Below are positions 36,573 through 45,062 of a stretch of 64,000 bases of DNA, piece by piece (position 1 is the first letter of the stretch; every line of letters begins with the position of its first letter). The notes below the pieces were generated by a model. The model searched no databases, was not told the origin of the DNA, and saw nothing but the letters and a program-made list of their open reading frames with translations. Source of the stretch: JAJRTE01 sp964418585 (lineage in GTDB: Bacteria; Myxococcota_A; UBA796; JAJRTE01); contig CAYQMG010000055.1 of the NCBI GenBank assembly GCA_964418585.1, positions 106,686 through 170,685 of the forward strand. Direction: 5' to 3'. Made by a program: the position numbers and the translations under genes.

Positions 36573-37028
36573 ATGAGCGCTGTCTGCATTCTCACTCCCA
36601 TGGTCGTGGCCTCGTGGCCTGCCCTCAGTACCGCCGTGCTCGGCGCGGCCAGTGCCCTCGGGTTCGCACTCTCTTCCCAGGAGGGGGCACCGTCCCGCCG
36701 AGGTCACGCCGAGACGGAAGTGGAACTCGAGGTCCCCAACAGCGAGGTGATCGAGGACGGTCTCGATCCGTCACGGACCCTGGAAGTAGTGCGCGACGGT
36801 GTCCGGGTCACGGTGGGCGTGGACAGCAGGGGTGCGTGCCGGGTGTGGGTTCATGGACAGGGGCGGTCGGAGGCGGAGCTTCGCCAGGTGGGGGAGACGT
36901 TGGTCGGCGCCATCGTTCAGCAATTTGCCTACCACAAGCTGATGACCGCCATCAAGGAGCGGCGATACCACGTTGTCGAGCAAGCGCGGGAAGAAGACGA
37001 CACGATCCGTATCCGGGTTCGGCTCTGA
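36573..37028 (+). CDS. DUF1257 (Ycf35-like) protein
   Basis: A 151-residue protein. The C-terminal half carries the DUF1257/Ycf35 signature: VGETLVGAIVQQFAYHKLM, then KERRYHVVEQAREEDDTIRI, which in relatives reads 'K..L...GF.VV.E...EDGTIRL'. The N-terminal third is Ala/Val-rich and replaces the usual Ycf35 start, so the N-terminus is atypical. AAGGAGGA is an excellent ribosome site before the ATG. It lies 54 bases after ycf46 and 52 before the DUF2997 gene; these three families co-occur in cyanobacteria. It may act as a substrate adaptor or partner of the ATPase (inference). Confidence 0.78.
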   Translation: MSAVCILTPMVVASWPALSTAVLGAASALGFALSSQEGAPSRRGHAETEVELEVPNSEVIEDGLDPSRTLEVVRDGVRVTVGVDSRGACRVWVHGQGRSEAELRQVGETLVGAIVQQFAYHKLMTAIKERRYHVVEQAREEDDTIRIRVRL

Positions 37029-37080
37029 ATCTCGAGCCGGGAGGTCCGGCTGCAACTGTCGACAAGCACGAGGAGACACC

Positions 37081-37332
37081 GTGAAGTCACCGGAGATGGA
37101 GATCACGATCGACAGGAACGGGCGAGTCACCGTCCACATTCAGGGGGTCAAGGGCCGGGCATGCCTGGCGCTGGCGGATGCGATCCAGGCAATCGTGGGC
37201 CTCGAGGAGAGCCGGAAGTTGACTTCTGAATTCTACGACCAGGACGGGGATGTGCGGATCCATGGCGACACACGGTCCGACACGGCGACGCAGGTCCATG
37301 CCCGCAGCCGGTTTCCCTGGGAGCGCTCGTAG
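37081..37332 (+). CDS. DUF2997 family small protein
   Basis: An 83-residue protein starting with GTG 37081 (AGGAG spaced 5 bases upstream). ITIDRNGRVTVHIQGVKGRACLALADAI and the following GLEESRKLTSEFYDQDG match DUF2997, whose members read 'I.I..dG.v...v.GvkG..C......le..lG'. The family is found next to Ycf46 and DUF1257 proteins. The single conserved Cys in GRACLAL could be functional. Function unknown. Confidence 0.75.
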   Translation: MKSPEMEITIDRNGRVTVHIQGVKGRACLALADAIQAIVGLEESRKLTSEFYDQDGDVRIHGDTRSDTATQVHARSRFPWERS

Positions 37333-37357
37333 ACCGGGCACGGGATGACGAGGGGCC

Positions 37358-38350
37358 ATGGAGTGCGCCAACTGCGGATTCGAAAACATGCCGGGGCAAC
37401 CTTTCTGCCTTCGATGCCACAGTCCGTTGGACCTGTCCCGGGTGGATGTTCGCCCGCCTCGAGCCCGTTGGGGGCGTTCCAGGGGTATCCGCGGAAAGAT
37501 TGCGACCACGGGATGGTGGGGCCGCCGTATCGCCACACGCTTCTCCCTCCCCCGGTTGCTGCCCCCGACCGCGTCCTTGCTCGTGCCCGGACAGCCCCAG
37601 ATACAGGAAGGACGCACCGACCTGGGCCGATGGTTGTTCCGCGTGTGGGTCGCCTGCCTGGCGCTGACCCTGCTCCTGGCCGGGTATCCTGTCGCCCAGT
37701 GGACGTTCGACACCGCTGTGGCCGTCCACGCCGCCTCTGTCTCGTTGTGGCTCGGCCCCCGGCTCGGATCACGCCGTCCCATGCGGCGCGTCGTCGCGGG
37801 CCTGCTCCTGTTTGCAGCCCTGCGCTTCGGGCCGTACCGAGGACTCGAGTATGCCTCGACCGGCCTGGTCGGTGTCATGCACATCACCCACACCGGTGCC
37901 ACGGCCGGGTTCCTGCGAGACGGAGACCGACTGCTCTACCGCGGCCGATGGCTCCGGGACGGGCCGGTGGCGCGAGGAGACCTGGTGGTGGCTCGAATCC
38001 GGGAACGACGCGGCCGCGGCTACCGCGTACTGGAAGGGTGGCACGTCAATCGCGTGTCGGGCACGGCGGGCGACTGGGTGGAACTGTCAGACGGGGAGGT
38101 TCGGGTCAATGGTGAACCCTTGCCTGAAGAAATCCGCCCCCTGGGCGACCTGTCCGCCTTGCCGGACGTTGCGTTCCGGGTTCCGGACCAGAGTGTGGTG
38201 GTGTTTCCCGCGTTCTCGACGCTCACCGAACCTGAACTCCGGGCCGGCCCCACGATGGTCCGCGAGGCCGCGACTGTGGCTCGGAAGGACGTGGGCAAGG
38301 TGCTGCTTCGCATTCGCGGCCTGACCCTTGCACGAAACGAGGCGCCATGA
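37358..38350 (+). CDS. Zinc-ribbon membrane protein with inactive S26 (signal peptidase-like) domain
   Basis: A 330-residue protein. An N-terminal zinc ribbon has Cys3, Cys6, Cys17 and Cys20 (CANC and CLRC). Hydrophobic helices follow at about 95-130 and 143-160, then an S26-type beta domain (FLRDGDRLLYRG, RGDLVVARI, VNRVSGTAGDWVELSDGEV with VNGEPLPEE). The catalytic pair of signal peptidase I appears lost: the nucleophile Ser position aligns with Ala in GATAGFL, and the general-base Lys of the KRV motif is Asn in VNRV. It is therefore probably a binding or scaffold protein, not a peptidase. It overlaps the TPR gene by 4 bases. Confidence 0.7.
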   Translation: MECANCGFENMPGQPFCLRCHSPLDLSRVDVRPPRARWGRSRGIRGKIATTGWWGRRIATRFSLPRLLPPTASLLVPGQPQIQEGRTDLGRWLFRVWVACLALTLLLAGYPVAQWTFDTAVAVHAASVSLWLGPRLGSRRPMRRVVAGLLLFAALRFGPYRGLEYASTGLVGVMHITHTGATAGFLRDGDRLLYRGRWLRDGPVARGDLVVARIRERRGRGYRVLEGWHVNRVSGTAGDWVELSDGEVRVNGEPLPEEIRPLGDLSALPDVAFRVPDQSVVVFPAFSTLTEPELRAGPTMVREAATVARKDVGKVLLRIRGLTLARNEAP

Positions 38351-39141
38351 CTGAAGGACGATTCCAGAGACTGGAACTGGATCCCCCCCGGGAGTCGGTG
38401 GAGACACGGGAGGGGATCCCCGCCCGGGACCACCGCTTCCATCTGGATCGGGCGAGGAACAACCACCGTGCGGGCCGGTTCGAGCAGGCATTGCAGGACT
38501 ACACGCGATGCCTGGAGCATGAACGAACCGTGATCCCGGCCTGGGTCGGCCAGGTCCGCATGCTCGTCGAACTCGGCGAACACGCAGAGGCACGACTCTG
38601 GAGCGACAAGGCCCTGGAACTCTTTCGGGACAACCCGGAGCTGCTCGCAGCCAAGGCCCAGGCCTGCGCCCGACTCGGCGACCTGGAAACCGCATTCCAG
38701 TGCAGCGACGCAGCCCTCCACGCGCCCAAGACATCCGCCTGGCGCTGGATATCCCGGGGAGAGGTGGTGCTGGCCTCGAGTCGCGCGGACGAGGCCACGT
38801 TCAGGCGGGCTGCGGTGTGCTTCCGCAAGGCCCTGGCCGAGGAGGGCACCGACTGGTTCGACCGGTTGACCATCGGCCGGATCCTCGTCTACCACCACCG
38901 CCTGTCCGACGCCCTCCCCTTCCTTCGAAAAGCGGCTCGAGACGCCGGCGAGAGCAGTTTCGCCTGGCTGGAGCTGGGCCGCTGCCAGGAAGCGCTGGGC
39001 ATGAAAGCAGAAGCACGAACCAGTTACACGGAGTGTCTCGCCTTGCAGGGGCACCGGGACGAGGCTCGAGCCGCCCTGGAGGGCCTGGAGCGCAAGGGTA
39101 TCCTGGACCGATTGCGACGCATGATCGGACGCAAGTATTGA
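38347..39141 (+). CDS. TPR-repeat protein
   Basis: A 264-residue soluble helical protein made of about six tetratricopeptide units. Examples are ARNNHRAGRFEQALQDYTRC, LVELGEHAEARLWSDKALEL and LGRCQEALGMKAEARTSYTE. It has no signal peptide or transmembrane segment and should be a cytoplasmic protein-protein adaptor. Its 4-base overlap with the membrane protein upstream, and the PilT-like ATPase 42 bases downstream, suggest it links these components. Confidence 0.8.
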   Translation: MTEGRFQRLELDPPRESVETREGIPARDHRFHLDRARNNHRAGRFEQALQDYTRCLEHERTVIPAWVGQVRMLVELGEHAEARLWSDKALELFRDNPELLAAKAQACARLGDLETAFQCSDAALHAPKTSAWRWISRGEVVLASSRADEATFRRAAVCFRKALAEEGTDWFDRLTIGRILVYHHRLSDALPFLRKAARDAGESSFAWLELGRCQEALGMKAEARTSYTECLALQGHRDEARAALEGLERKGILDRLRRMIGRKY

Positions 39142-39183
39142 GTCCCCACGCCCGGGGGCGGTGGACCACGAAATGGAGACCTC

Positions 39184-40230
39184 ATGAAACTCGAGATGCT
39201 GGTGGAACGGGCACGAGCGAAGGGAGCGAGCGACATCCACATCGTTGCAGGCGTCCCGGTGATCTATCGTGTGAGCGGAGACCTGGTGGTGGAAGGGGAC
39301 GTGGTCACGGTTCAAGCAGCCGCTGCGTTTGCCCGAACGGTACTCGACGAAGCCCAACAGGCTGCGCTCCGGACCCGCCAACTCTGCTTTTCGCTGGGAC
39401 TGGAAGGCGGTGAACGGGTGCGGCTGACCGTGTACCTGCGCAACGGGTGTCCGGAGATGGCGATCCGGCTTTCAGAACGCCGGATTCGACTCCGGGACGA
39501 CCTTCGCCTGCCTCCCGTGGTGGACGAACTGGCGCTCAGGCCCAACGGCCTGGTGATCATCACCGGCCCCACTGGAGTGGGCAAGACGACGACGTTCCAC
39601 TACATGATCGACCTCATCAACGCCGAACGCTCCAGGAAGATCGTGACGCTCGAGGACCCGGTGGAGTACGTGCACAGGCCCAAGCGTGCAATCGTGGTTC
39701 AGCATGAAGTGCTTTCCGATACGCCCAGTTTTCGGAGAGGACTCCTGGACGTACTCCGCCAGGACCCGGACGTGATCGGGATCGGAGAGATGCGCGACCG
39801 CGAAACCATGTTCGCCACGCTGACCGCGGCCGAGACCGGCCACCTGGTGATCGCCACGCTCCACACGCCCAACGCCTCCCAGGCAGTCGAACGCATCGTG
39901 TCGGTTTTCCCGGACAATCAACAGGGGGAAGTGCGCATCATGCTGGCCAATACCCTGCAAGGGATCATCGCTCAGCACCTGCTCCCCCGTGCAGACGGAA
40001 AGGGGCGCATCCTGTGCCGCGAGGTCCTCACGGGCACCCCGGGCGTGCGCAACTTGATCCGATCCAACATGCTCCACAAACTGGTCAATGAGATGCAGAC
40101 CGGCGCCCGCTTCGGCATGATGACCATGGACCGGGACCTGCTCGAACTCTATCAGCAGGGAGAAATCACCTACGACACCGCGATCGGCATGGCGCGCTTC
40201 CCGGAATCGATCCGGACCCGGACCGCCTGA
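39184..40230 (+). CDS. pilT: PilT-like type IV pilus retraction ATPase
   Basis: A 348-residue GspE/PilT-superfamily ATPase of PilT size. Walker A is GPTGVGKT (128-135), followed by LEDPVEYVH, the Asp box/Walker B RQDPDVIGIGEMRD, the His box GHLVIATLHTPNASQAVERI and LQGIIAQHLLPRADG. PilT hexamers depolymerise type IV pili and drive twitching. No pilin, pilB or pilC gene is nearby; the gene is attached to the ycf46 cluster, so it may be the genome's retraction motor or serve this cluster. It is separated from rpmB (opposite strand) by 69 bases. Confidence 0.88.
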   Translation: MKLEMLVERARAKGASDIHIVAGVPVIYRVSGDLVVEGDVVTVQAAAAFARTVLDEAQQAALRTRQLCFSLGLEGGERVRLTVYLRNGCPEMAIRLSERRIRLRDDLRLPPVVDELALRPNGLVIITGPTGVGKTTTFHYMIDLINAERSRKIVTLEDPVEYVHRPKRAIVVQHEVLSDTPSFRRGLLDVLRQDPDVIGIGEMRDRETMFATLTAAETGHLVIATLHTPNASQAVERIVSVFPDNQQGEVRIMLANTLQGIIAQHLLPRADGKGRILCREVLTGTPGVRNLIRSNMLHKLVNEMQTGARFGMMTMDRDLLELYQQGEITYDTAIGMARFPESIRTRTA

Positions 40231-40299
40231 ATCAGAAGCCTTTCCCCGCCTCGAAGCGCCCCCCTCCTGCCGACCCTCGAGCATTCCGGGCGCGTCGTG

Positions 40300-40542
40300 T
40301 CAGCGCACGAAGTCGGAGAGGGACTTCCCGTACTCCTTGAGGTAGGCAGAAAGGGACTTGTGACGGAGAGTCCGCAAGGCTCGAGTGGAGATCCGGAGCC
40401 GCACGTGCCGACCCAACTCGGGAACCCAAATTCGCTTCCACTGGAGGTTCGGCTGCTGATACTTCTTGGTCTTTCGGTTGGAGTGAGACACATTGTTGCC
40501 GACCAACCGCCGTTTCCCGGTGATATCACACACACGCGACAT
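40300..40542 (-). CDS. rpmB: 50S ribosomal protein L28
   Basis: An 80-residue ribosomal protein with the family start MSRVCDITGKR and the core NNVSHSNRKTKKYQQPNLQW. GAGGAGA lies upstream of the ATG at 40542, which is preferred over nine more in-frame residues. It has its own promoter at 40592-40620. The rpmG gene, often adjacent, is absent. Confidence 0.95.
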   Translation of the reverse strand: MSRVCDITGKRRLVGNNVSHSNRKTKKYQQPNLQWKRIWVPELGRHVRLRISTRALRTLRHKSLSAYLKEYGKSLSDFVR

Positions 40543-40591
40543 GATGAACGTCTCCTCGCTCTCTATCAACCTTCATGGATACGAATCGGGG

Positions 40592-40620
40592 AATGTATCA
40601 TCGAAACGGGCAGGTGGCAA
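40592..40620 (-). promoter_or_regulatory. Sigma-70-type promoter for rpmB
   Basis: Minus strand TTGCCA, 17 bases, TACATT, with TGA directly before the -10. It is 50 bases before the start codon. Confidence 0.5.
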
Positions 40621-40673
40621 CACCAAAAACGTTCCGCCCGCGAACACACGAGGCCATGAAAGGAAACATCACC

Positions 40674-42968
40674 ATGGGTCGACTCCTCCACCCGGTGCAG
40701 ATCTTCCCCCTTGTCCTCCTCGCCGCGACCGCAGCAGGCTCGGCGAATCGGGCATTGGCCGGTCCGAACACGTTGATGGTCGGTTTCTCCTCCCCGGAAA
40801 GCGCGCGACGCTTGACACGGGAGGCACAATCCCTGGGCGCCCGTACCATCCGGACCTACGCCCGGGCCCGGGTGGCCATCCTGGACTTCCCGGCTCTGGA
40901 CCCGGCCTTTCCCGAGCGACTCGAGCGGTTGCCCGGCATTCGCTACGTGGAAGTGGATCGCCCTGTGGACCTGGGGGGGGCCCCGGTCGACGAACCGGGG
41001 AACCAGAGGACGGTTCGTGCGTGGAAGCCGGAAGATGGAGACTATCCCCTGCCTGACGGGACGGCCGACTGCCCCGACTTGTGGGAACTGGCGTTCATCG
41101 ACGTGGCCGAGGCGTGGGACCTTGCGGGTGGCCAGGGAGGTGCGGCTCCGGTGGTGGCGATCCAGGATTCGGGTTTCCTGGTCACCCACGAGGAACTGGT
41201 CGGGCAGATCTCGGGCCAGTTCGACTACGGCAACTGGGACACCGACCCGGAGGTGGAATGGAGCAGCGGCGTCCCGGCGCACGGAACGTTTATCGCCGGG
41301 ATGCTCGCAGCGCGCCAGGACAACGAGGTGGGCCGCGTGGGCATCATCCCTGAAGGTCGGCTCAACCTCCAGAAGATCGCCGACGACGATGGGGCGCTCT
41401 ACTTTTCCTACGCAGTGAGCGCCATGGCGGACATTGCCGAGGGCGACCTGGGGGTTCGCGTGCTCTCATACTCCATTGCCGGTCCGACTTACACCGAATC
41501 GTTTCGAGACGCAGTGGCCGCGTTGGAGGACGCGGGGATCCTGCTCGTGACCGCGGCGGGGAACTGCGCCACGCCCAACTGCAGCACCATCGACAATGAC
41601 GAGAACCCGATGTACCCGGGCAACTTTCCCTACGACCACATCGTGGTGGTGTCCGGAGTCCAGCGGGACGGTTCCTACAACCCCTACAGCCACCATGGCA
41701 AGAACTCGGTGGACCTGGCCGCCCCCAGCGAGGACCTGTGCAGCCTCGGGGTCTACAGCGACGATGACTACTACACCGCCGGTGGGACCAGCTACGCCAC
41801 CCCCATCGTGGCCGGCGTCGCCGCCCTCCTCCTCGAGGCCTACCCGACCCTCACCACCACCGAACTCGCGCGTATTCTCCGGGCTTCGGCGGTCGAAACA
41901 CCGGAACTGGCCGACCTGGTCCGCAGCGGGGGCTATCTCTCGGCCGCCAATGCCCTGTCCACCGCCGTGCCACGCCTCTCGCCGCCACCGGACACGGTGG
42001 TCGATGGCCGAACCACCCTCCGCGTCAGCCTGGAAAACCCCGCCGCCAACGGCCAGGGCGTGCTCGTGCTGTTCCACGACGACTTCATGGAGATCTCGGA
42101 AGCCGGAACCTGGTCCATCGAACGATTTGCTCCCGGAGACACCATCTCCCTGCCAGACGCCGGCGCCATCACCCCGTCTCAAGGGGGTACCCTCCTCCGC
42201 GGCGACCTGCCTCGAGCATCCGCGTTCACCCTGCCGCTCATGCTCCGAGGAACACGGGCAGGGCGCTGGTCCGCCTCCCTCCGCCTGATCGCCACCTCCA
42301 GCGGCGCGGACTACCTCAACGCTCCCTACGACTCCGGAACCCGGGATCCATCCGGGTTCCTCGCCTTCTCCTTCTTCGTAGAGGTCCGATCCACCGCCAC
42401 CCCCACGCCCGCACCAACCCCAACGCCGGCGCCGACTCCATCCCCCACGCACATCCAAACGCCGTCGCCGACTCCATCCCCCACGCCCCTCCATGGGACA
42501 ACCCCCACGCCCAGCGCAGCCCCATCGCCATCCCCCGTCCCGACCCCAACGCTCCCCCCAATCATCACGCCCACCCCGCCGACAGGCACGGAACCCCCCG
42601 TGCCCACCGCCTCGCCCCGACCGGAACCCACCCCGTTCCCGGGTCCCCCCACCCCAGCCTCGACCCCTTCCCCCACACCCGGATCAACCCCATCGCCCAC
42701 ACCGGGCTCACCCACCCCGGTCGAAACAGATCCGGGGCCGGAACCCCAGGCCACCTGCCCGCCTTGCACACAAGCGACCGACCCCGAGGGGTGCGCCGGA
42801 TGCACCTACACGACGCGGTCGGGAGCTGCAAAGAAAGGGTTGGAAGGGGTCCTGATACTGCTGACACTGACGACCACAGCGGCAAGGGCCCGGAGGCGGA
42901 CAGGGGAATCGTCAGGGGAATCAGGATCTCAAGGGGAAAGGGCAGGGGAAAGGGCAACGAAGAGATGA
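40674..42968 (+). CDS. Secreted subtilisin-like serine protease (S8)
   Basis: About 764 residues. A signal peptide (LVLLAATAAGSANRALA) and an inhibitor-I9-like propeptide (to about residue 100) precede the S8 domain. The triad is Asp165 (VVAIQDSGF), His203 (PAHGTFIAGM) and Ser373 (GGTSYATPIVAGVAALL), with the oxyanion Asn in LVTAAGN. After a beta domain comes a ~130-residue Pro/Thr/Ser linker (PTPAPTPTP repeats), a small Cys cluster (CPPC, CAGC) and a C-terminal hydrophobic stretch with Arg-rich end (LEGVLILLTLTTTAARARRR). The protease is therefore probably held at the cell surface. The ATG at 40674 has AAGGA at 9 bases; the ATG at 40656 is an alternative. Confidence 0.9.
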   Translation: MGRLLHPVQIFPLVLLAATAAGSANRALAGPNTLMVGFSSPESARRLTREAQSLGARTIRTYARARVAILDFPALDPAFPERLERLPGIRYVEVDRPVDLGGAPVDEPGNQRTVRAWKPEDGDYPLPDGTADCPDLWELAFIDVAEAWDLAGGQGGAAPVVAIQDSGFLVTHEELVGQISGQFDYGNWDTDPEVEWSSGVPAHGTFIAGMLAARQDNEVGRVGIIPEGRLNLQKIADDDGALYFSYAVSAMADIAEGDLGVRVLSYSIAGPTYTESFRDAVAALEDAGILLVTAAGNCATPNCSTIDNDENPMYPGNFPYDHIVVVSGVQRDGSYNPYSHHGKNSVDLAAPSEDLCSLGVYSDDDYYTAGGTSYATPIVAGVAALLLEAYPTLTTTELARILRASAVETPELADLVRSGGYLSAANALSTAVPRLSPPPDTVVDGRTTLRVSLENPAANGQGVLVLFHDDFMEISEAGTWSIERFAPGDTISLPDAGAITPSQGGTLLRGDLPRASAFTLPLMLRGTRAGRWSASLRLIATSSGADYLNAPYDSGTRDPSGFLAFSFFVEVRSTATPTPAPTPTPAPTPSPTHIQTPSPTPSPTPLHGTTPTPSAAPSPSPVPTPTLPPIITPTPPTGTEPPVPTASPRPEPTPFPGPPTPASTPSPTPGSTPSPTPGSPTPVETDPGPEPQATCPPCTQATDPEGCAGCTYTTRSGAAKKGLEGVLILLTLTTTAARARRRTGESSGESGSQGERAGERATKR

Positions 42969-43007
42969 CAAAACGGGGGGTCTGCGCAAACAGGAAGGGT
43001 GCCGAAC

Positions 43008-44477
43008 TCAGCGCCGCATGCGCCGCCGGGTGGACACCACGCCGAGGCCCACGAGGAACAGGCCGGGGAGCAGCAGATTCGAGCCGTGCGTGGCACCGCT
43101 GGGGGCGAGCGAGCAACCACCGCTCGGGTCACCGCTCCCATCGTCGGACCAGTTGACTGTGTCGAACGAGAAGTCGTAAGTGGTCTCACCACTGATCCCG
43201 GTCTGGGTCACCACCATGACCACCCGGTCGTAGGTATCACCGAACCCGTCCACGGTGAAGACCTTGCCGCCGCCCACCGCGGTATCGGTGACATATTCTT
43301 CGAAGTCGCCCCGGGACACTTCCACGAACACACTGGCGATCAGGTCGGTACCTCCAGGAAAGTCGATCTGGAGCGTGCCGTACCCCGAGGGCGGGAGGAA
43401 CTCGATCATGTGGGCGCCGGTGTGGTCCAGGGTGCCCTGGGCGTTGCCCGGATAGGTATTGAAGCTCCCCGACATGTCCACTTCACCCACCTCGTCCGCG
43501 TAGGCGTCGCCTTCCTCGAACCGGTCCAGGTCGAGCATGGCTTCACGGAAATTGTGAATGGTGGTCGGCCAGGCTGCGCCATAGGACTCGACGACTTGCT
43601 TGTTGTAATAGAGGGCTTCCGGATCCGCGGACGCGCTGGCAGCGAACCAGATGTCCTTGATGATGTCCTCGCCAAACTGCTCACTCAGCGAGTGGCAATA
43701 GATGGCGTAGGCATACATGATGTTCGTGTTCGCATCGATGGGCGTCTCGGGATTGTTGAAGGCTTGCGGAATGTAGTTGTAGTAGTCGTTGATGTCGTCG
43801 TAGACCATGTCTTCCATCCAGGTCGCCGTGGTCTCGAACCACCAGGTCGACTCCTTGTAGTCCATGGTCATGTGAATCGAATGGAAAAACTCGTGGGCCA
43901 CGGTCACCTGCGTCTCCACGGTGTCCAACCAGGTGGCCAGTGCAATGTAGGAAGGCCGGGAGTTCTCGTCCACCGCGGCCTCACCCGAGGTGTACCCGTA
44001 GGTCAGGAACTGCTTGGTGAAATAGAAGTCGTACTTGTCATTGCCTCCACGCCCGTCGTCCGACAACGGCGGAGGATATCCCATGTCCACAATCTCACGC
44101 TGCCACACATACTCCACCGCATCCGCAGCCGTGTAGACCAGATCCTCGCTGACCGCATCCTCACCTTCCAGCGTGTAGTGAATCACCGCATGCTGGGTCT
44201 CCAGGGTGAGTTCCGGACCTGACAGGGTCGGCCGGGTGTCCACAACCCGGGCCACCTCGTCCCAGTCCGGCGCATCCGGAGCGTTCCAGTTCATCTCCGG
44301 ACGCCGGCCATCCTCCTGAGCCCGAATCACGTCCAGAATCCACGGCGTCAGACTCCGGATACGAACCGTCTCCGGTCGCTCCACGTGCACAACACCCGAG
44401 TCCACTCCGGCCAGAGCCGTCCCTGCCATGGAAAGAAAGGGTATCAGCCACGCTGGGTTGAATGAAAACCGATCCAT
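43008..44477 (-). CDS. Secreted HExxH zinc metalloprotease with Cys/TM/Arg tail (MXAN_6640-like)
   Basis: About 489 residues. Signal peptide (AWLIPFLSMAGTALA), then a domain with zinc motif VAHEFFHSIH (His195, Glu196, His199) and a downstream WWFETTATWMED supplying the likely third Glu ligand. This matches the myxobacterial MXAN_6640-type putative metalloproteases as I recall them. The C-terminus is GGC (Cys455), a Ser/Gly spacer, a ~14-residue hydrophobic stretch (LLLPGLFLVGLGVV) and STRRRMRR, a layout like MYXO-CTERM surface-sorting tails. GAGGAGGT precedes the ATG at 44477. Upstream, TATGAT (44649-44654) with a distant TTGAAC could be the promoter. It converges on the subtilase gene. Confidence 0.82.
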   Translation of the reverse strand: MDRFSFNPAWLIPFLSMAGTALAGVDSGVVHVERPETVRIRSLTPWILDVIRAQEDGRRPEMNWNAPDAPDWDEVARVVDTRPTLSGPELTLETQHAVIHYTLEGEDAVSEDLVYTAADAVEYVWQREIVDMGYPPPLSDDGRGGNDKYDFYFTKQFLTYGYTSGEAAVDENSRPSYIALATWLDTVETQVTVAHEFFHSIHMTMDYKESTWWFETTATWMEDMVYDDINDYYNYIPQAFNNPETPIDANTNIMYAYAIYCHSLSEQFGEDIIKDIWFAASASADPEALYYNKQVVESYGAAWPTTIHNFREAMLDLDRFEEGDAYADEVGEVDMSGSFNTYPGNAQGTLDHTGAHMIEFLPPSGYGTLQIDFPGGTDLIASVFVEVSRGDFEEYVTDTAVGGGKVFTVDGFGDTYDRVVMVVTQTGISGETTYDFSFDTVNWSDDGSGDPSGGCSLAPSGATHGSNLLLPGLFLVGLGVVSTRRRMRR

Positions 44478-45062
44478 TGTCGACCTCCTCGGTTCTTGCT
44501 CCTCATCGAAATCGAACCCGATCGCCACCCCATTGCGGATGTCGGCCGGGTTCCGGCTATCTGCATCCCCATTTTGCGGGACCCCACGCACCATGCAAGC
44601 AAAATCTGCTCCACCACCGTTCAATATTTTTTCACAGCCCCAACAAATATCATACCGAATCACTCAAGGTTTCGTTCAAAGGAACTTTTTTCAATATCAA
44701 TAGTTAGAAGTGCGACCCACACACCGCTCCCCGGAGCGTCTGTACAAAAACAGTGTACATGAAAATTCGAAAAATGCACTTTCGTCCACAAAAACACTGG
44801 TCGTTTCCAATCACACTCCCAGCCGCAATGTTCGATCCAACGTACCCCCCTTTCCAGCACTCCCGGGCGATGACCCAACCAGCCGCGGTCCCGTCACCGA
44901 AGGCTTTCATGAGGCGTGGCCACACCCTCCAGCGCAGAGGACCGCCTCCCAGATCCGGGCGAAACGTTCAACAGGGGAGAAAGACACGACAGGGAAAGAG
45001 GTGCGATCTCGCAACCGACCGGCGGCCGAGGCGACAGGCGTGGGGACTGACGTGAGGTACTC
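44478..45062. other. AT-richer intergenic region with inverted repeats
   Basis: 585 bases without a gene, noticeably lower in GC between about 44575 and 44800 than the rest of the window. It holds a possible minus-strand -10 (44649-44654), a CGCTCC/GGAGCG hairpin (44725-44738) and two TGTACA half-sites (44741-44759). Confidence 0.5.
44741..44759. repeat. TGTACA-N7-TGTACA repeat (possible operator)
   Basis: Two copies of the palindrome TGTACA at 44741-44746 and 44754-44759 separated by seven bases. The distance between their centres is about 13 bases. It directly follows the CGCTCCCCGGAGCG hairpin. It lies upstream of the metalloprotease promoter region and could bind a dimeric regulator; no regulator was identified. 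Confidence 0.3.

Noticed and set aside
42400..42760. Repetitive PTP/TPSPTP-coding DNA as a CRISPR or satellite array
   Set aside because: The repeats are irregular codons for a Pro/Thr linker inside the subtilase reading frame, without conserved repeat-spacer structure.
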